From Candidatus Pseudogracilibacillus intestinigallinarum (lineage in GTDB: Bacteria > Bacillota > Bacilli > Bacillales > Amphibacillaceae): 64,000 nt of DNA. Of the stretch, positions 15,739 to 24,859 are shown piece by piece. Under the pieces are notes generated by a model. The model was not told where the DNA came from, did no database searches, and worked only from the letters and a program-made list of their open reading frames with translations. Each line of letters begins with the position of its first letter. Within the stretch, counting starts at the first letter, position 1. The stretch lies in assembly GCA_019113205.1 (NCBI GenBank), contig DXHX01000123.1, forward strand, positions 1-64,000, given 5' to 3'. The translations under genes were made by a program, and so were the position numbers.

Positions 15739-17223
15739 TTATGAATCAACCATATATTCATTCATTTTTTGTTCTAATAGTTTATCCATACCACCAATTG
15801 ATTCTTGAAAGACATTTATTTTTTTATAAATGACACGTAAAATATGAGCTTCAATCGTATGTTCAAGTACGAGATGGATCATGCGAACATCATTTTTTTG
15901 GCCAAAACGATGAATCCTCCCAATCCGTTGTTCTAAACGCATTGGATTCCAAGGTAAATCATAATTAATTAATATATGGGCGAAATGTAAATTGATACCT
16001 TCACTACATGCGTCTGTTGCTACTAGTACTTGTTTATCATTTTTAAACTGTTCCACAATCCACTGTTTATTTGATTGTGATAAGTCTCCTGAAAAGGCAA
16101 CACTGTTTATCCCGTGTTGCTGTAAATACCACTGTATATAATATTGACTCGGTTTATATTGGGTAAAAATAACAACTTTTTCATCTTTTATCGATTGGAA
16201 CAGATCTATCAATACTTTTGCTTTTATATGATGGGGGAGACTTGCAATATCAGATAATAATTGTTTTTCAGATGGTTCGTTTTTTTGTAGGGAAAGATAA
16301 CATGCTTCCCTAGAAGAACAGAATTGTTTTAGATAAACCCAATGAGGTGTCCTGGATTGGATCATTTTCTTTTTTAGTTGATCGTATACAACTTGTTCCT
16401 CCTCTGTAAAATAAATAAATTTAGTTTCTATATTTCTTCCAGGGATAAAATCTATATGGTCCTGTCGTTGATTACGAATGAGTACACGACTTAACCTTTC
16501 TCTAAATACGGACTGACTGGATTTATATAATTGTCGAAATGAATGGATGTCTGCAAATAATGTCGGTTGGACGATTTGGATTAAATAATAAATATCATCG
16601 AGTGTATTTTTCATTGGGGTAGCAGTTAATAATAAACAATATTTCTTGTTTATTTGTTGTACCATTTGATAATTTATCGTTTTTGGATTTACTACTTTAT
16701 GCGCTTCATCAATGATGAGCAAATCAAAACAGTGTTGCTCAAATACTTTTCGATTCCTTTTTACTTGTTCATATGAACATAGAACGATGTCGTCTAAATC
16801 GGAAGAATTAATTTTTTTATAAACAGTTGGATAAATAAAAAACTTTAACCGTAATTCCTTTTCCCATTGATAAATAAGAGAGGCTGGAACGATAATCAAT
16901 ATTTTTTTTGCCATTTTACGAACTAACAGTTCTTTCATAATAAAGCAAGCTTCAATTGTTTTACCTAAACCTACTTCGTCGGCCAAAATAGCTCGTCCGT
17001 TCATCGAAAAGAGTACCTTGTCACATACTTCCTTCTGATGAGGTAACATCGTAACATTTTTAATATAATTTGTACTTTCTAATTGATCCATCGTTTTATG
17101 TATACGTTTTTGTTGCATTTTATAATAGAGGGAGAATAAGTCCCAATTACTATTTGATGGATGATGCTCGTTTTCCTTGTACCATTGTCTCCAGCTATGA
17201 TCTTTATGTACTTTAATTTCCAT
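15739..17223 (-). CDS. yqhH: SNF2-family DEAD/DEAH helicase-like ATPase (YqhH)
   Basis: A 494-residue SNF2/RapA-like ATPase. The start at 17223 was chosen because GGAGG lies just before it, inside the first codons of the longer open frame. Walker A DEVGLGKT is at 82-89, the DEAH box is near 175, LLTATPMKN is motif III and QRIGRIHRFGQ is motif VI. The helicase C-terminal domain is complete. Such proteins remodel nucleic acid-protein complexes such as RNA polymerase; the true target is unknown. It is upstream of yqhG on the same strand, as in B. subtilis. The gcvT-gcvPA-gcvPB genes that lie beside it in B. subtilis are absent. Confidence 0.9.
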   Translation of the reverse strand: MEIKVHKDHSWRQWYKENEHHPSNSNWDLFSLYYKMQQKRIHKTMDQLESTNYIKNVTMLPHQKEVCDKVLFSMNGRAILADEVGLGKTIEACFIMKELLVRKMAKKILIIVPASLIYQWEKELRLKFFIYPTVYKKINSSDLDDIVLCSYEQVKRNRKVFEQHCFDLLIIDEAHKVVNPKTINYQMVQQINKKYCLLLTATPMKNTLDDIYYLIQIVQPTLFADIHSFRQLYKSSQSVFRERLSRVLIRNQRQDHIDFIPGRNIETKFIYFTEEEQVVYDQLKKKMIQSRTPHWVYLKQFCSSREACYLSLQKNEPSEKQLLSDIASLPHHIKAKVLIDLFQSIKDEKVVIFTQYKPSQYYIQWYLQQHGINSVAFSGDLSQSNKQWIVEQFKNDKQVLVATDACSEGINLHFAHILINYDLPWNPMRLEQRIGRIHRFGQKNDVRMIHLVLEHTIEAHILRVIYKKINVFQESIGGMDKLLEQKMNEYMVDS

Positions 17224-17279
17224 ATAAAATATAACCTCCATTATTGTTAGGATGGTTCAAAATGTATAAAATATACAAA

Positions 17280-17319
17280 AAAACATATGTAGGATTTTTG
17301 TCATCCTACATATGTTTTT
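17280..17319 (-). terminator. Terminator of yqhL
   Basis: AAAACATATGTAGGAT and ATCCTACATATGTTTT form a perfect hairpin immediately past the yqhL stop, with T runs in both directions. It insulates yqhL from yqhH. Confidence 0.88.
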
Positions 17320-17322
17320 CGT

Positions 17323-17700
17323 TTATTTTTTATGGTCAATTTTACCAGTCCATTTTTTAAAGCCACCTTGCAACATATAGATGTCTGTAAAGTGATGCTT
17401 TTTTAAAATAGCTGCGGCTCTAGTTGAACGAGTTGTGTTTTGACAATATAAATAAACAGGCTTGTCAGGGCGTAATGCATTAATACTCTGTTTAAACGTT
17501 GTTAAAGGAATATTTCTAGCACCACGAATATGCCCGTTATCGAATTCATTCTGTTCTCGAACATCAACAAGCTGTGCCTTACGATATCCTTCTATAAATT
17601 GTTCCTGTGTTAAAACGGTTAAATATTTTCTTTGACGAAAATAATTAAACAAGGCATAAAGAATGATTAAAAGTAAAACAATAAGTAAACCCCAAAGCAT
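17323..17700 (-). CDS. yqhL: Membrane-anchored rhodanese-like protein
   Basis: A 125-residue protein with an N-terminal membrane helix (about 3-20) and a single rhodanese domain facing the cytoplasm or surface. The active-site loop is CQNTTRS with the nucleophilic Cys; DVREQNEF is the other signature. The ATG at 17700 follows TTGGAGGATTATTAC; the open frame starts 45 bp earlier without a site. It may carry sulfane sulfur; the physiological acceptor is unknown. B. subtilis YqhL is the positional match. Confidence 0.9.
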   Translation of the reverse strand: MLWGLLIVLLLIILYALFNYFRQRKYLTVLTQEQFIEGYRKAQLVDVREQNEFDNGHIRGARNIPLTTFKQSINALRPDKPVYLYCQNTTRSTRAAAILKKHHFTDIYMLQGGFKKWTGKIDHKK

Positions 17701-17880
17701 GTAATAATCCTCCAATATAAAATATAGTAAATAAGGTTGCCACATATACTATATACATTATATGAATTGATACATCTTTTTACAAATAATCAGTAGATTT
17801 TTTTCTATGAAACAGGTAGAATACTGTATTGTCGGCTTTTGTATAAAAATTTATTTCAAACATAGAATTATCAGTTTTTT

Positions 17881-17922
17881 CAATATATAGAACTTTATAA
17901 CCTTTTCGAACACAACATATTG
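17881..17922 (+). promoter_or_regulatory. Tandem NrdR boxes upstream of nrdJ
   Basis: Two copies of the NrdR-box core (consensus CWATATATWG): CAATATATAG at 17881-17890 (exact) and CAACATATTG at 17913-17922 (one mismatch, preceded by ACA). They start 32 bp apart, three helix turns, the spacing known for paired NrdR boxes. The second overlaps the -35 box of the promoter below. Confidence 0.72.
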
Positions 17923-17948
17923 ATTTATTCTTATTTTTTGTGTACATT
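17920..17948 (+). promoter_or_regulatory. Probable sigma-A promoter of nrdJ
   Basis: TTGATT (17920-17925), a 17-bp spacer and TACATT (17943-17948), 59 bp before the GTG start. The -35 box shares bases with the second NrdR box, which fits repression. No cobalamin riboswitch signature was found in the leader. Confidence 0.55.
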
Positions 17949-18006
17949 AGAAATAGAAGAAAATTACAAAAGCAATGAGAAATTCGTATGTAGGGAGCGA
18001 TCAACA

Positions 18007-20574
18007 GTGGCAACAAATTTATCAATAAAAGAAAAAATTAACATTGCGTCTTTAAACGAGGATATTAAACAATTTAAGCAAGTTGAACCAATAACGGACG
18101 ATATGAATATTATGCATGAAGGTGTTTCTAGACTAGTAATGTTAGACCGCTATGCATTTAAAGATACGGAGAAGAAAACATTGAAAAAAGGGGATTTTGT
18201 CGTTTTAACCGTAAAACCAGATCCAAAATTCCCAGCACGTGGTTATGGATTTGTAGAATCGATTAATTGGGAAGAAAACAAGGCTGAAATTAAGGTAGCG
18301 GAAGAGTTTGTTGCCGTATTAGATGATGAGCAAGAAGTCGAAACAGGTATGATTAAACGTGATTTAGACACGATTGATAAACCTTTAGAAATTTTTTATG
18401 AGCAAATTGCAGCACGAAATGCGAAAGGTTTATCCTTAGTTGAAACATCGGATGAAAAAAGACAAGCATCTTATGAGATGTTTAAAGAGCAATTAGAAAC
18501 ATTGCGTTTCGTTCCTGCGGGTAGAGTGTTATATGGGGCAGGATCAGAAACAGATGTCACTTATTTTAATTGTTATGTAATGCCTTATATTCAAGATTCA
18601 AGAGAAGGCATTTCAGATCATCGTAAACAAGTAATGGAAATTATGTCACGTGGTGGTGGAGTCGGAACAAATGGTTCGACATTACGTCCACGTAACACGC
18701 TAGCACGCGGTGTAAATGGTAAATCTTCTGGATCTGTTTCTTGGTTAGATGATATTGCTAAGTTAACACATTTAGTTGAACAAGGTGGTTCACGTCGTGG
18801 AGCCCAAATGATCATGCTTGCGGACTGGCATCCTGACATTATTGAATTTATTATTTCAAAAATGCAAAATCCACGTATTTTACGTTATTTAATTGAAAAT
18901 ACGACAGATGAGCAAATTAAACAATTAGCAAATGAAAAATTAAAATTTACACCTTTAACAGAAACAGAAAAAGATTTATATCAAGGAATTGTTAATTATA
19001 AAAACATGCCTGGTTTAGGTGGATTTACAAAAGAAGCAATTAAAGAAGCGGATGAAAAATTAAGAACTGGTGGTACATACGATGTCCATCAATCAGAATT
19101 TTTAACGGGTGCAAATATTTCTGTTTGTTTAACGAAAGAATTCATGGAAGCCGTTGAAACAGATGGAGAATACGCCTTACGTTTTCCAGATGTAGAGAAC
19201 TACACGCAAGAAGAAATGAAACAGTATAATGAAGAATGGCATAAAATTGGGGATGTACGTCAATGGAAAGACAAAGGTTTTCGTATTCGTACATACCGTA
19301 AAGTAAAAGCAAAAGAATTATGGGATTTAATTAATATTTGTGCAACATATTCAGCAGAACCAGGCATTTTCTTTATCGATAATGCAAACGATATGACAAA
19401 TGCGAAAAGTTATGGACAACAAGTTGTTGCAACAAATCCATGTGGGGAACAACCACTTGCTCCGTACTCTGTATGTAACTTAGCTGCAATTAACTTAGCT
19501 GAAATGGCAAATAAAACAACGAAACAAGTGGATATGGAAAAATTAAAAGAGACGGTTCGTGTCGGTGTGCGAATGCAAGATAATGTTATCGATGCAACTC
19601 CATATTTCTTAGAAGAAAATAAAACACAAGCACTTGGCGAGCGACGTATCGGATTAGGTGTAATGGGATTACATGACTTATTAATTTACTGTGAAACACG
19701 CTATGGATCTGAGGAAGGAAATCGATTAGTAGACGAAATTTTTAAAACGATTGCTGTCACAGCTTATCGTGAATCTGTAGAACTTGCGAAAGAAAAGGGG
19801 AGCTTCCCATTTTTAATTGGAAAAACGGAAGAAGAAACAAAACAACTTCGTGAAGCATTTATTCAAACAGGATTCATGAAGCAAATGCCTGAAGATATTC
19901 GTCAGGATATTGTAACGTATGGAATTCGTAACTCTCATTTATTAACGGTCGCTCCAACAGGGTCAACGGGAACGATGGTAGGGGTGAGTACTGGTTTAGA
20001 ACCATATTTCTCCTTTTCATATTACCGAAGCGGTCGTTTAGGAAAGTTTATTGAAGTGAAAGCTGATATTGTACAAGAGTATTTAGAACGTCATCCTGAT
20101 GCTGATGAAAATAACTTACCTGATTGGTTTATTTCTGCAATGGAATTAAGTCCAGAGGAACATGCAGATACACAATGTGTCATTCAAAAATGGATTGATA
20201 GTTCTATTTCAAAAACAGTTAATGCACCGAGAGGATATACTGTGTCGCAAGTTGAACAAGTTTATCAACGCTTATACAAAGGTGGCGCAAAAGGTGGTAC
20301 TGTTTATGTGGATGGAAGCCGTGATTCACAAGTACTAACATTAAAAGCAGAAGAGTCTACATTTGATGAAGTGGAAGAAACTAATGAAGAATTTGATGTT
20401 GTTAAACCGAAAGTAGTTTTAATGGAAACTATACAAGAGTTAGATAAAACGACTGTAAACATCGGCTCTGAAGTCGGCGATCGTTGTCCTGTATGTCGTA
20501 AAGGGCATGTTGCTGAAATTGGTGGATGTAATACGTGTACAAGTTGTGGTGCACAACTAAAATGTGGATTATAA
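18007..20574 (+). CDS. nrdJ: Adenosylcobalamin-dependent ribonucleotide reductase (class II)
   Basis: Reduces ribonucleotides to deoxyribonucleotides using vitamin B12, with or without oxygen. The GTG at 18007 follows TAGGGAGCG; the upstream part of the open frame looks non-coding. The 855 residues contain FNCYVMPY (first redox Cys), NPCGEQPLAPYSVCNL (Cys479 as the thiyl radical site) and APTGSTGTM. A cysteine-rich tail follows (CPVC ... CNTCTSCGAQLKCGL) with zinc-ribbon and swinging-arm cysteines. Paired NrdR boxes lie upstream. B. subtilis relies on class I NrdEF and lacks this gene; the position between yqhL and mntR is seen in other Bacillaceae. Confidence 0.95.
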   Translation: MATNLSIKEKINIASLNEDIKQFKQVEPITDDMNIMHEGVSRLVMLDRYAFKDTEKKTLKKGDFVVLTVKPDPKFPARGYGFVESINWEENKAEIKVAEEFVAVLDDEQEVETGMIKRDLDTIDKPLEIFYEQIAARNAKGLSLVETSDEKRQASYEMFKEQLETLRFVPAGRVLYGAGSETDVTYFNCYVMPYIQDSREGISDHRKQVMEIMSRGGGVGTNGSTLRPRNTLARGVNGKSSGSVSWLDDIAKLTHLVEQGGSRRGAQMIMLADWHPDIIEFIISKMQNPRILRYLIENTTDEQIKQLANEKLKFTPLTETEKDLYQGIVNYKNMPGLGGFTKEAIKEADEKLRTGGTYDVHQSEFLTGANISVCLTKEFMEAVETDGEYALRFPDVENYTQEEMKQYNEEWHKIGDVRQWKDKGFRIRTYRKVKAKELWDLINICATYSAEPGIFFIDNANDMTNAKSYGQQVVATNPCGEQPLAPYSVCNLAAINLAEMANKTTKQVDMEKLKETVRVGVRMQDNVIDATPYFLEENKTQALGERRIGLGVMGLHDLLIYCETRYGSEEGNRLVDEIFKTIAVTAYRESVELAKEKGSFPFLIGKTEEETKQLREAFIQTGFMKQMPEDIRQDIVTYGIRNSHLLTVAPTGSTGTMVGVSTGLEPYFSFSYYRSGRLGKFIEVKADIVQEYLERHPDADENNLPDWFISAMELSPEEHADTQCVIQKWIDSSISKTVNAPRGYTVSQVEQVYQRLYKGGAKGGTVYVDGSRDSQVLTLKAEESTFDEVEETNEEFDVVKPKVVLMETIQELDKTTVNIGSEVGDRCPVCRKGHVAEIGGCNTCTSCGAQLKCGL

Positions 20575-20618
20575 TAAATTCGTCTTCAAAGAGATAGAGA
20601 CTAATATTATTCATGAAG

Positions 20619-20659
20619 AACGGTCATGTTTATCATAAAAAGATAAATATGACCGTTAT
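20619..20659 (+). terminator. Rho-independent terminator of nrdJ
   Basis: AACGGTCATGTTTATC pairs with GATAAATATGACCGTT around ATAAAAA and is followed by ATTTATG. The T run is short. Confidence 0.75.
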
Positions 20660-20708
20660 TTATGTTGAATTCGTTGCAATGAAAGGCGCAATAAAGGTGG
20701 GCAAAACA

Positions 20709-20745
20709 AAAGGAGTCCCAATTATAATTTATTGAAACTCCTTTA
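20709..20745 (-). terminator. Terminator of the EamA transporter gene
   Basis: AAAGGAGT and ACTCCTTT form a hairpin 39 bp past the minus-strand transporter gene, with a run of Ts on the minus strand. Confidence 0.65.
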
Positions 20746-20783
20746 TCTATTTAAGCTCAGTACTATTCAAGTTTTACTGTAGT

Positions 20784-21749
20784 TTATTGTGAAACTAATT
20801 GATTTTTGCGTTTTTTAAGAAGATGTGCCTCTCGTTTTTGCAGCATACGTTGATATAAGTTATTTAAAATGATCATCGAACAAACAATGGCAGCTCCTGC
20901 CCATTCATATCCTGTTATTGTATGTCCTTGAATCAAACGAATCACTATAGTTGTTACCGGTGCTAAGTTAATGAATAAAATAGCATTGATTGGTTTTAAC
21001 ATGACAACTCCTTTATTCCAAAATAGTAACGCAAAAATTCCAGGTAAAGTTATCATAAACAACATATTGTATCGGACGGTATATATTTCTTGTAATGTTG
21101 GAACTTCTACATATCCAAAAACACTACTGAAAATGACAACAACTGTAGCTGTTAATGTTCCATATAAACAAGTTAAAGTAGAGTATCTTAGTACAGACCA
21201 TTTTGGGAATTGACTACCACCAAATGTATATAAAGCCCAACCAGCAGCAGCTGAAAATAAAATGATCAATGGAATTAATCGTCCGGGACCGAATAATGAT
21301 TGAAAGTTACCGTTTGTTACGACTAATAATACGCCAATAAATGCACCGAATACAGTTAAAATTGTAAAAGTGTAAGGACGTTTTTTCGTTAAAATCCACA
21401 CAATTAAAATCGATATAATTGGCGCTAATGCTTCCATAATAGAAGCTAATACAACACCGGCATCGCCTAATAAATTTTGACCCCAGAAAATGAATAAATT
21501 ATAAATTGTAAAACCCATTGCTCCGAAAAACCAAATCATAAACCCATGACCTTCTAGTTTAAACGCTTGTTTTCCTTCAATAAAATAAAGGAAAACAACT
21601 AAAAGAACAGTTACAGGTAAATAGCGAATGATCGTAAAATAAAACGGGTCAATGTATTGGAAGGCGTGATCTGCAACTGGGAACATAGCACCCCATGACA
21701 TACTTGCGATAGCACAAAGTATTGCCCCGATTAAAATACTGTTTCTCAT
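20784..21749 (-). CDS. EamA/DMT-family transporter
   Basis: An inner-membrane drug/metabolite transporter of 321 residues with about ten helices and two EamA repeats (the second begins near SAAAGWALYTFGGSQF). The start at 21749 follows TTGGGGATATC; a TTG six codons upstream is less likely. It is divergent from a LysR regulator 132 bp away, which typically controls such exporters. The substrate cannot be deduced. In B. subtilis no transporter sits here, so this pair looks like an insertion in the shared gene order. Confidence 0.88.
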   Translation of the reverse strand: MRNSILIGAILCAIASMSWGAMFPVADHAFQYIDPFYFTIIRYLPVTVLLVVFLYFIEGKQAFKLEGHGFMIWFFGAMGFTIYNLFIFWGQNLLGDAGVVLASIMEALAPIISILIVWILTKKRPYTFTILTVFGAFIGVLLVVTNGNFQSLFGPGRLIPLIILFSAAAGWALYTFGGSQFPKWSVLRYSTLTCLYGTLTATVVVIFSSVFGYVEVPTLQEIYTVRYNMLFMITLPGIFALLFWNKGVVMLKPINAILFINLAPVTTIVIRLIQGHTITGYEWAGAAIVCSMIILNNLYQRMLQKREAHLLKKRKNQLVSQ

Positions 21750-21801
21750 TTTGATATCCCCAATCAAAAATAATATGTATATGTATTAGTACTTACTTAT
21801 T

Positions 21802-21832
21802 ATTTAACAATAAAACGACTATCATGTAAAAT
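21802..21832. promoter_or_regulatory. Overlapping divergent promoters between the EamA gene and the LysR gene
   Basis: Plus strand: TTAACA (21804-21809), 17 bp, TAAAAT (21827-21832). Minus strand: TTTACA (21830-21825), 17 bp, TTAAAT (21807-21802). The two promoters occupy almost the same bases, so binding of polymerase or the LysR protein to one should affect the other. Confidence 0.5.
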
Positions 21833-21881
21833 GATTATAAGAGATAACAAGTATCTTAAAAAGTGATAGTAGGTGAATGGA

Positions 21882-22751
21882 ATGAACATGAAAGATTTAC
21901 AAATATTTCATACGGTTGCAAACTGTGGAAGTATTAATCAGGCAGCAAAACAATTAAATTATGTCCAATCAAATGTAACTTCCCGCATTAAAAAACTCGA
22001 ACAATCTTTGAATACAATATTATTTCATCGGCATCAAAAAGGCATTACGTTAACAAATGAAGGGCACGCGATGTTACCATATGCAAAAAAGATTCTATCT
22101 TTAGTAGAAGAAATGAAGATGATTTCATCCGACAGTGAAAATCCGACAGGGAAATTAGATATTGCATCTGTTGAAACGGTGATTAAATTACCATATATTT
22201 TGTCACGCTATCTAGATAAATATGATCTTGTAGATTTAACATTATCTACAGGTGTAACAGCTGAATTAAAGGAGAAAGTTATGAATTATGAGTTAGACGG
22301 TGCTTTTGTAACGAAAAGTGAGATTACAAATGACCCAAATTTACATCAAATGGAAGTTTTTCATGAAAAACTAGTGCTCATTTCAAATAATACCGATATG
22401 TCTATGGAAGATATTATAGAAAAACCAATTTTACGTTTTAGTGATGGTTGTGGGTATCGACAAAAATTAAACGAATGGTTGCATGATCAGCAAATAATCC
22501 CGAAAAAAGTGATGGAACTAGGGACATTAGAAACAACATTAGGATCCGTTATATCTGGATTAGGTGTTGCTTATGTTCCTTATGCGGCCGTGGAGGAATA
22601 TGTAAAACAACATTTAATTCATTGCTATGAATTACCGGAAAAGTATAGTCATATTACGACGGTTTTTATTTATCGTCAAACAGATCATCATACACCAGCA
22701 TTAAAGAAATTTATTGATACGATTGAAGAGGTTACAGAATTTCACATATAA
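21882..22751 (+). CDS. LysR-family transcription regulator
   Basis: A 289-residue DNA-binding regulator. The N-terminal winged helix contains GSINQAAKQLNYVQSNVTSRIKKLE, so close to the LysR consensus that the fold is certain. An effector-binding domain follows. The ATG at 21882 has AGGTG at good spacing; a GTG (21873) and an ATG (21888) are alternatives. It probably regulates the divergent EamA exporter and itself. Ligand unknown. Confidence 0.9.
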   Translation: MNMKDLQIFHTVANCGSINQAAKQLNYVQSNVTSRIKKLEQSLNTILFHRHQKGITLTNEGHAMLPYAKKILSLVEEMKMISSDSENPTGKLDIASVETVIKLPYILSRYLDKYDLVDLTLSTGVTAELKEKVMNYELDGAFVTKSEITNDPNLHQMEVFHEKLVLISNNTDMSMEDIIEKPILRFSDGCGYRQKLNEWLHDQQIIPKKVMELGTLETTLGSVISGLGVAYVPYAAVEEYVKQHLIHCYELPEKYSHITTVFIYRQTDHHTPALKKFIDTIEEVTEFHI

Positions 22752-22803
22752 AGAAACACTTTTTTTCTCTAAGTTGCTAATCAATAGCCTTATATATCAA
22801 TAC

Positions 22804-22832
22804 TTGTCAGTTAGGCATATTTACGGTATAGT
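22804..22832 (+). promoter_or_regulatory. Sigma-A promoter of mntR
   Basis: TTGTCA (22804-22809), 17 bp, TATAGT (22827-22832), 50 bp before the TTG start. Confidence 0.7.
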
Positions 22833-22882
22833 AATAATAGAAAAAATGTTGCCCTTACTAAAAATAGAAAAGAGGAAATCAT

Positions 22883-23332
22883 TTGCCAACACCAACTCCA
22901 AGTATGGAAGATTATATTGAACAAATTTATAATTTAATTGATACAAAAGGCTATGCACGGGTAACAGATATTGCAGAAGCATTACTCGTACATCCATCTT
23001 CTGTTACAAAAATGATTCAAAAATTAGATAAGGACAAGTATGTCCATTATGAGAAATATCGAGGATTTATTTTAACGGAAAAAGGAAACAAAATTGGAAA
23101 ACGACTCGTATTCCGACACGAACTATTAGAAGATTTTTTAGAAATTATCGGTGTAGATGAGGATAAAATTTACGAAGATGTCGAAGGAATTGAGCATCAT
23201 TTAAGTTGGAATGCAATTGACAGGATTGCGGATTTAGTACAATTTTTTGAAGAAGATTCGTCTAGAATTGTACGGTTACAACAAATTAATAAAGATAGTA
23301 AACAACAAGAAAATGAGTTAGAAAAAAAATGA
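22883..23332 (+). CDS. mntR: Manganese-responsive regulator MntR
   Basis: A DtxR-family repressor that senses Mn(II) and shuts off manganese uptake. The TTG at 22883 behind AGAGGAAA gives [16 protein letters not shown], two residues longer at the N-terminus than the B. subtilis protein. The metal ligands are recognisable: Asp and Glu of the [10 protein letters not shown] helix, the His of FRHELLE, and Glu/His in [10 protein letters not shown]. The winged helix includes [16 protein letters not shown]. Length 149. Position before yqhP is as in B. subtilis. It has its own promoter and terminator. Confidence 0.95.
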   Translation: MPTPTPSMEDYIEQIYNLIDTKGYARVTDIAEALLVHPSSVTKMIQKLDKDKYVHYEKYRGFILTEKGNKIGKRLVFRHELLEDFLEIIGVDEDKIYEDVEGIEHHLSWNAIDRIADLVQFFEEDSSRIVRLQQINKDSKQQENELEKK

Positions 23333-23363
23333 CCAAGCATTAATTAGATGCTTGGTCATTTTT
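23327..23363 (+). terminator. Bidirectional terminator between mntR and yqhP
   Basis: AAATGACCAAGCAT and ATGCTTGGTCATTTTT form a perfect hairpin. The mntR stop lies in the left arm and the yqhP stop in the loop region. Confidence 0.88.
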
Positions 23364-23750
23364 GTTATCTTTTATTGATTTTTTACCTTCAATCACAGTT
23401 AAGTGTGGCGCATTTCTACGACGTTTACGTTTCTTTTTTTGTTTATCGAGCTCTTGTTTGTTGTATTGTCTTGGAACAAACTTTTCTGCCATACTTTTTG
23501 ATTGTTTTTTCCCGAAACGTTCATTCGATTGTTTTGCTGCTTTTCGGTATTTTTTCATTTCATCAGATGTTTCACCAGTTCGTCTTTGTAGAAAATATGA
23601 TAGCACTTTAAAAAGGACATATGCTATCACAATCATGATGACGATTTGAATGAAAAATTTTCCAGGGTTCCTCACTAAGGATGCACCTAAACCGATAGCC
23701 GCTAAACCGACAAGCATAAGTAAAAATACAGGGGGCTTATTGCGTTTCAT
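23340..23750 (-). CDS. yqhP: YqhP / SA1362 family membrane protein
   Basis: A 136-residue protein with two adjacent membrane helices (about 8-24 and 31-53) and a long, strongly basic C-terminus (KKKRKRRRN). This matches YqhP. A GGAGGTATATG-type site precedes the start. The basic tail may touch nucleic acid or phospholipid, which is a guess. Next to yqhQ on the same strand, 29 bp apart, so probably one transcript. Confidence 0.8.
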   Translation of the reverse strand: MKRNKPPVFLLMLVGLAAIGLGASLVRNPGKFFIQIVIMIVIAYVLFKVLSYFLQRRTGETSDEMKKYRKAAKQSNERFGKKQSKSMAEKFVPRQYNKQELDKQKKKRKRRRNAPHLTVIEGKKSIKDNKNDQASN

Positions 23751-23779
23751 TCACATATACCTCCTTTACAAAGCTAATA

Positions 23780-24736
23780 TTACATAACTTGATTACTTTC
23801 TTCTAATACAATTGCTTCCGCTTCTTTTACGTCGTCATTTTCTAACACTCTTTTAAATGAGTGTAGTGCAACTTCTACTTGATCATCATTAGGTTCTTTG
23901 GTTGTTAATAATTGTAGCCATAATCCAGGATACCCTAATACGTGTAACACTGGAATGTTTCGAAGTTTGTTCGTAACATATAATACTTCAAAAGATAATC
24001 CAATTACGACAGGAATTAAAAAGATACGGTTAACAATTCTCCACCATAATGGATCTGTTGCTACGAACATATAGACGAATATGCCGACAAATACTGTAAA
24101 CAGCATGAAGCTTGAACCACAACGATAATGTAATCTTGATTGACTTTGTACATTTTCTACAGTCAATGGTAAATTGCTTTCATAACAATTAATTACTTTA
24201 TGTTCTGCACCATGATATTGAAACACTCGTTTTATTAGTGGTGTAAGTGAAATAATGTAAATGTAGCCAAGTAATAAAATGAGTTTAAACAAACCTTCTA
24301 ATAATACTTGCCCCGTTTTTGTTGGAACAAGATCGGTAAAGAAGTTTGCTACAATAGCAGGTGTTACTGTAAAGATTAGTTTACTGACGATAAAAGATAG
24401 TACGCCAACTACTCCAATCCCTAGCATCATAACGAGCTTTGATGTTTCTTTTTCTTCTAACATTTTTTCATCATCTTCTGGGTCGACATCGTAACGATCA
24501 GAGGCAAAATCTAAATGTTTAATTCCGTTGGCACTTGCTTGAACAAGTGCAACAATACCACGAACGAATGGAATTTTCTTTAATTGTTTCGCTATATTTG
24601 ATTCTTCCCGTTCTACTTCAAAATATTCAATACTATTGTCTTTTCTTCGTATAGCAGATACGAAACTGTTTTTACCGGCAAACATAACGCCTTCAACTAA
24701 AGCTTGCCCACCGTAATTCGTTTCTCTTTTATTCAA
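23780..24736 (-). CDS. yqhQ: YqhQ family membrane protein (DUF1385)
   Basis: A 318-residue DUF1385 protein starting NYGGQALVEGVMFAGKNSFV, the family hallmark, with further blocks FQYHGAEHKVINCYE and RLHYRCGSSFML. About four to five helices. The conserved His/Cys residues (HGAEHK, RCG) suggest a metal site, but the function is unknown. It is upstream of yqhP on the minus strand and divergent from yqhR. The gene order is that of B. subtilis. Confidence 0.9.
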   Translation of the reverse strand: MNKRETNYGGQALVEGVMFAGKNSFVSAIRRKDNSIEYFEVEREESNIAKQLKKIPFVRGIVALVQASANGIKHLDFASDRYDVDPEDDEKMLEEKETSKLVMMLGIGVVGVLSFIVSKLIFTVTPAIVANFFTDLVPTKTGQVLLEGLFKLILLLGYIYIISLTPLIKRVFQYHGAEHKVINCYESNLPLTVENVQSQSRLHYRCGSSFMLFTVFVGIFVYMFVATDPLWWRIVNRIFLIPVVIGLSFEVLYVTNKLRNIPVLHVLGYPGLWLQLLTTKEPNDDQVEVALHSFKRVLENDDVKEAEAIVLEESNQVM

Positions 24737-24859
24737 CAGTGATCACCAACCTTATCTTTATTTTACTAGAAAAAACCGAATATCACTAGTAGAGATACCT
24801 TTTTTTATGATGAAATTTTTAAAAATGGATATATTAATGAATAAAAGGAGGATTTTTTT

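Noticed and set aside
17701-18006. Possible cobalamin riboswitch for nrdJ
   Set aside because: No B12-box-like sequence; too short and AT-rich.
17780-18025. 81-codon minus-strand frame over the nrdJ promoter
   Set aside because: Overlaps NrdR boxes, low-complexity hydrophobic text, no ribosome site or homology I know.
22714-22920. 68-codon frame between the LysR gene and mntR
   Set aside because: Crosses the mntR promoter and start, no ribosome site.
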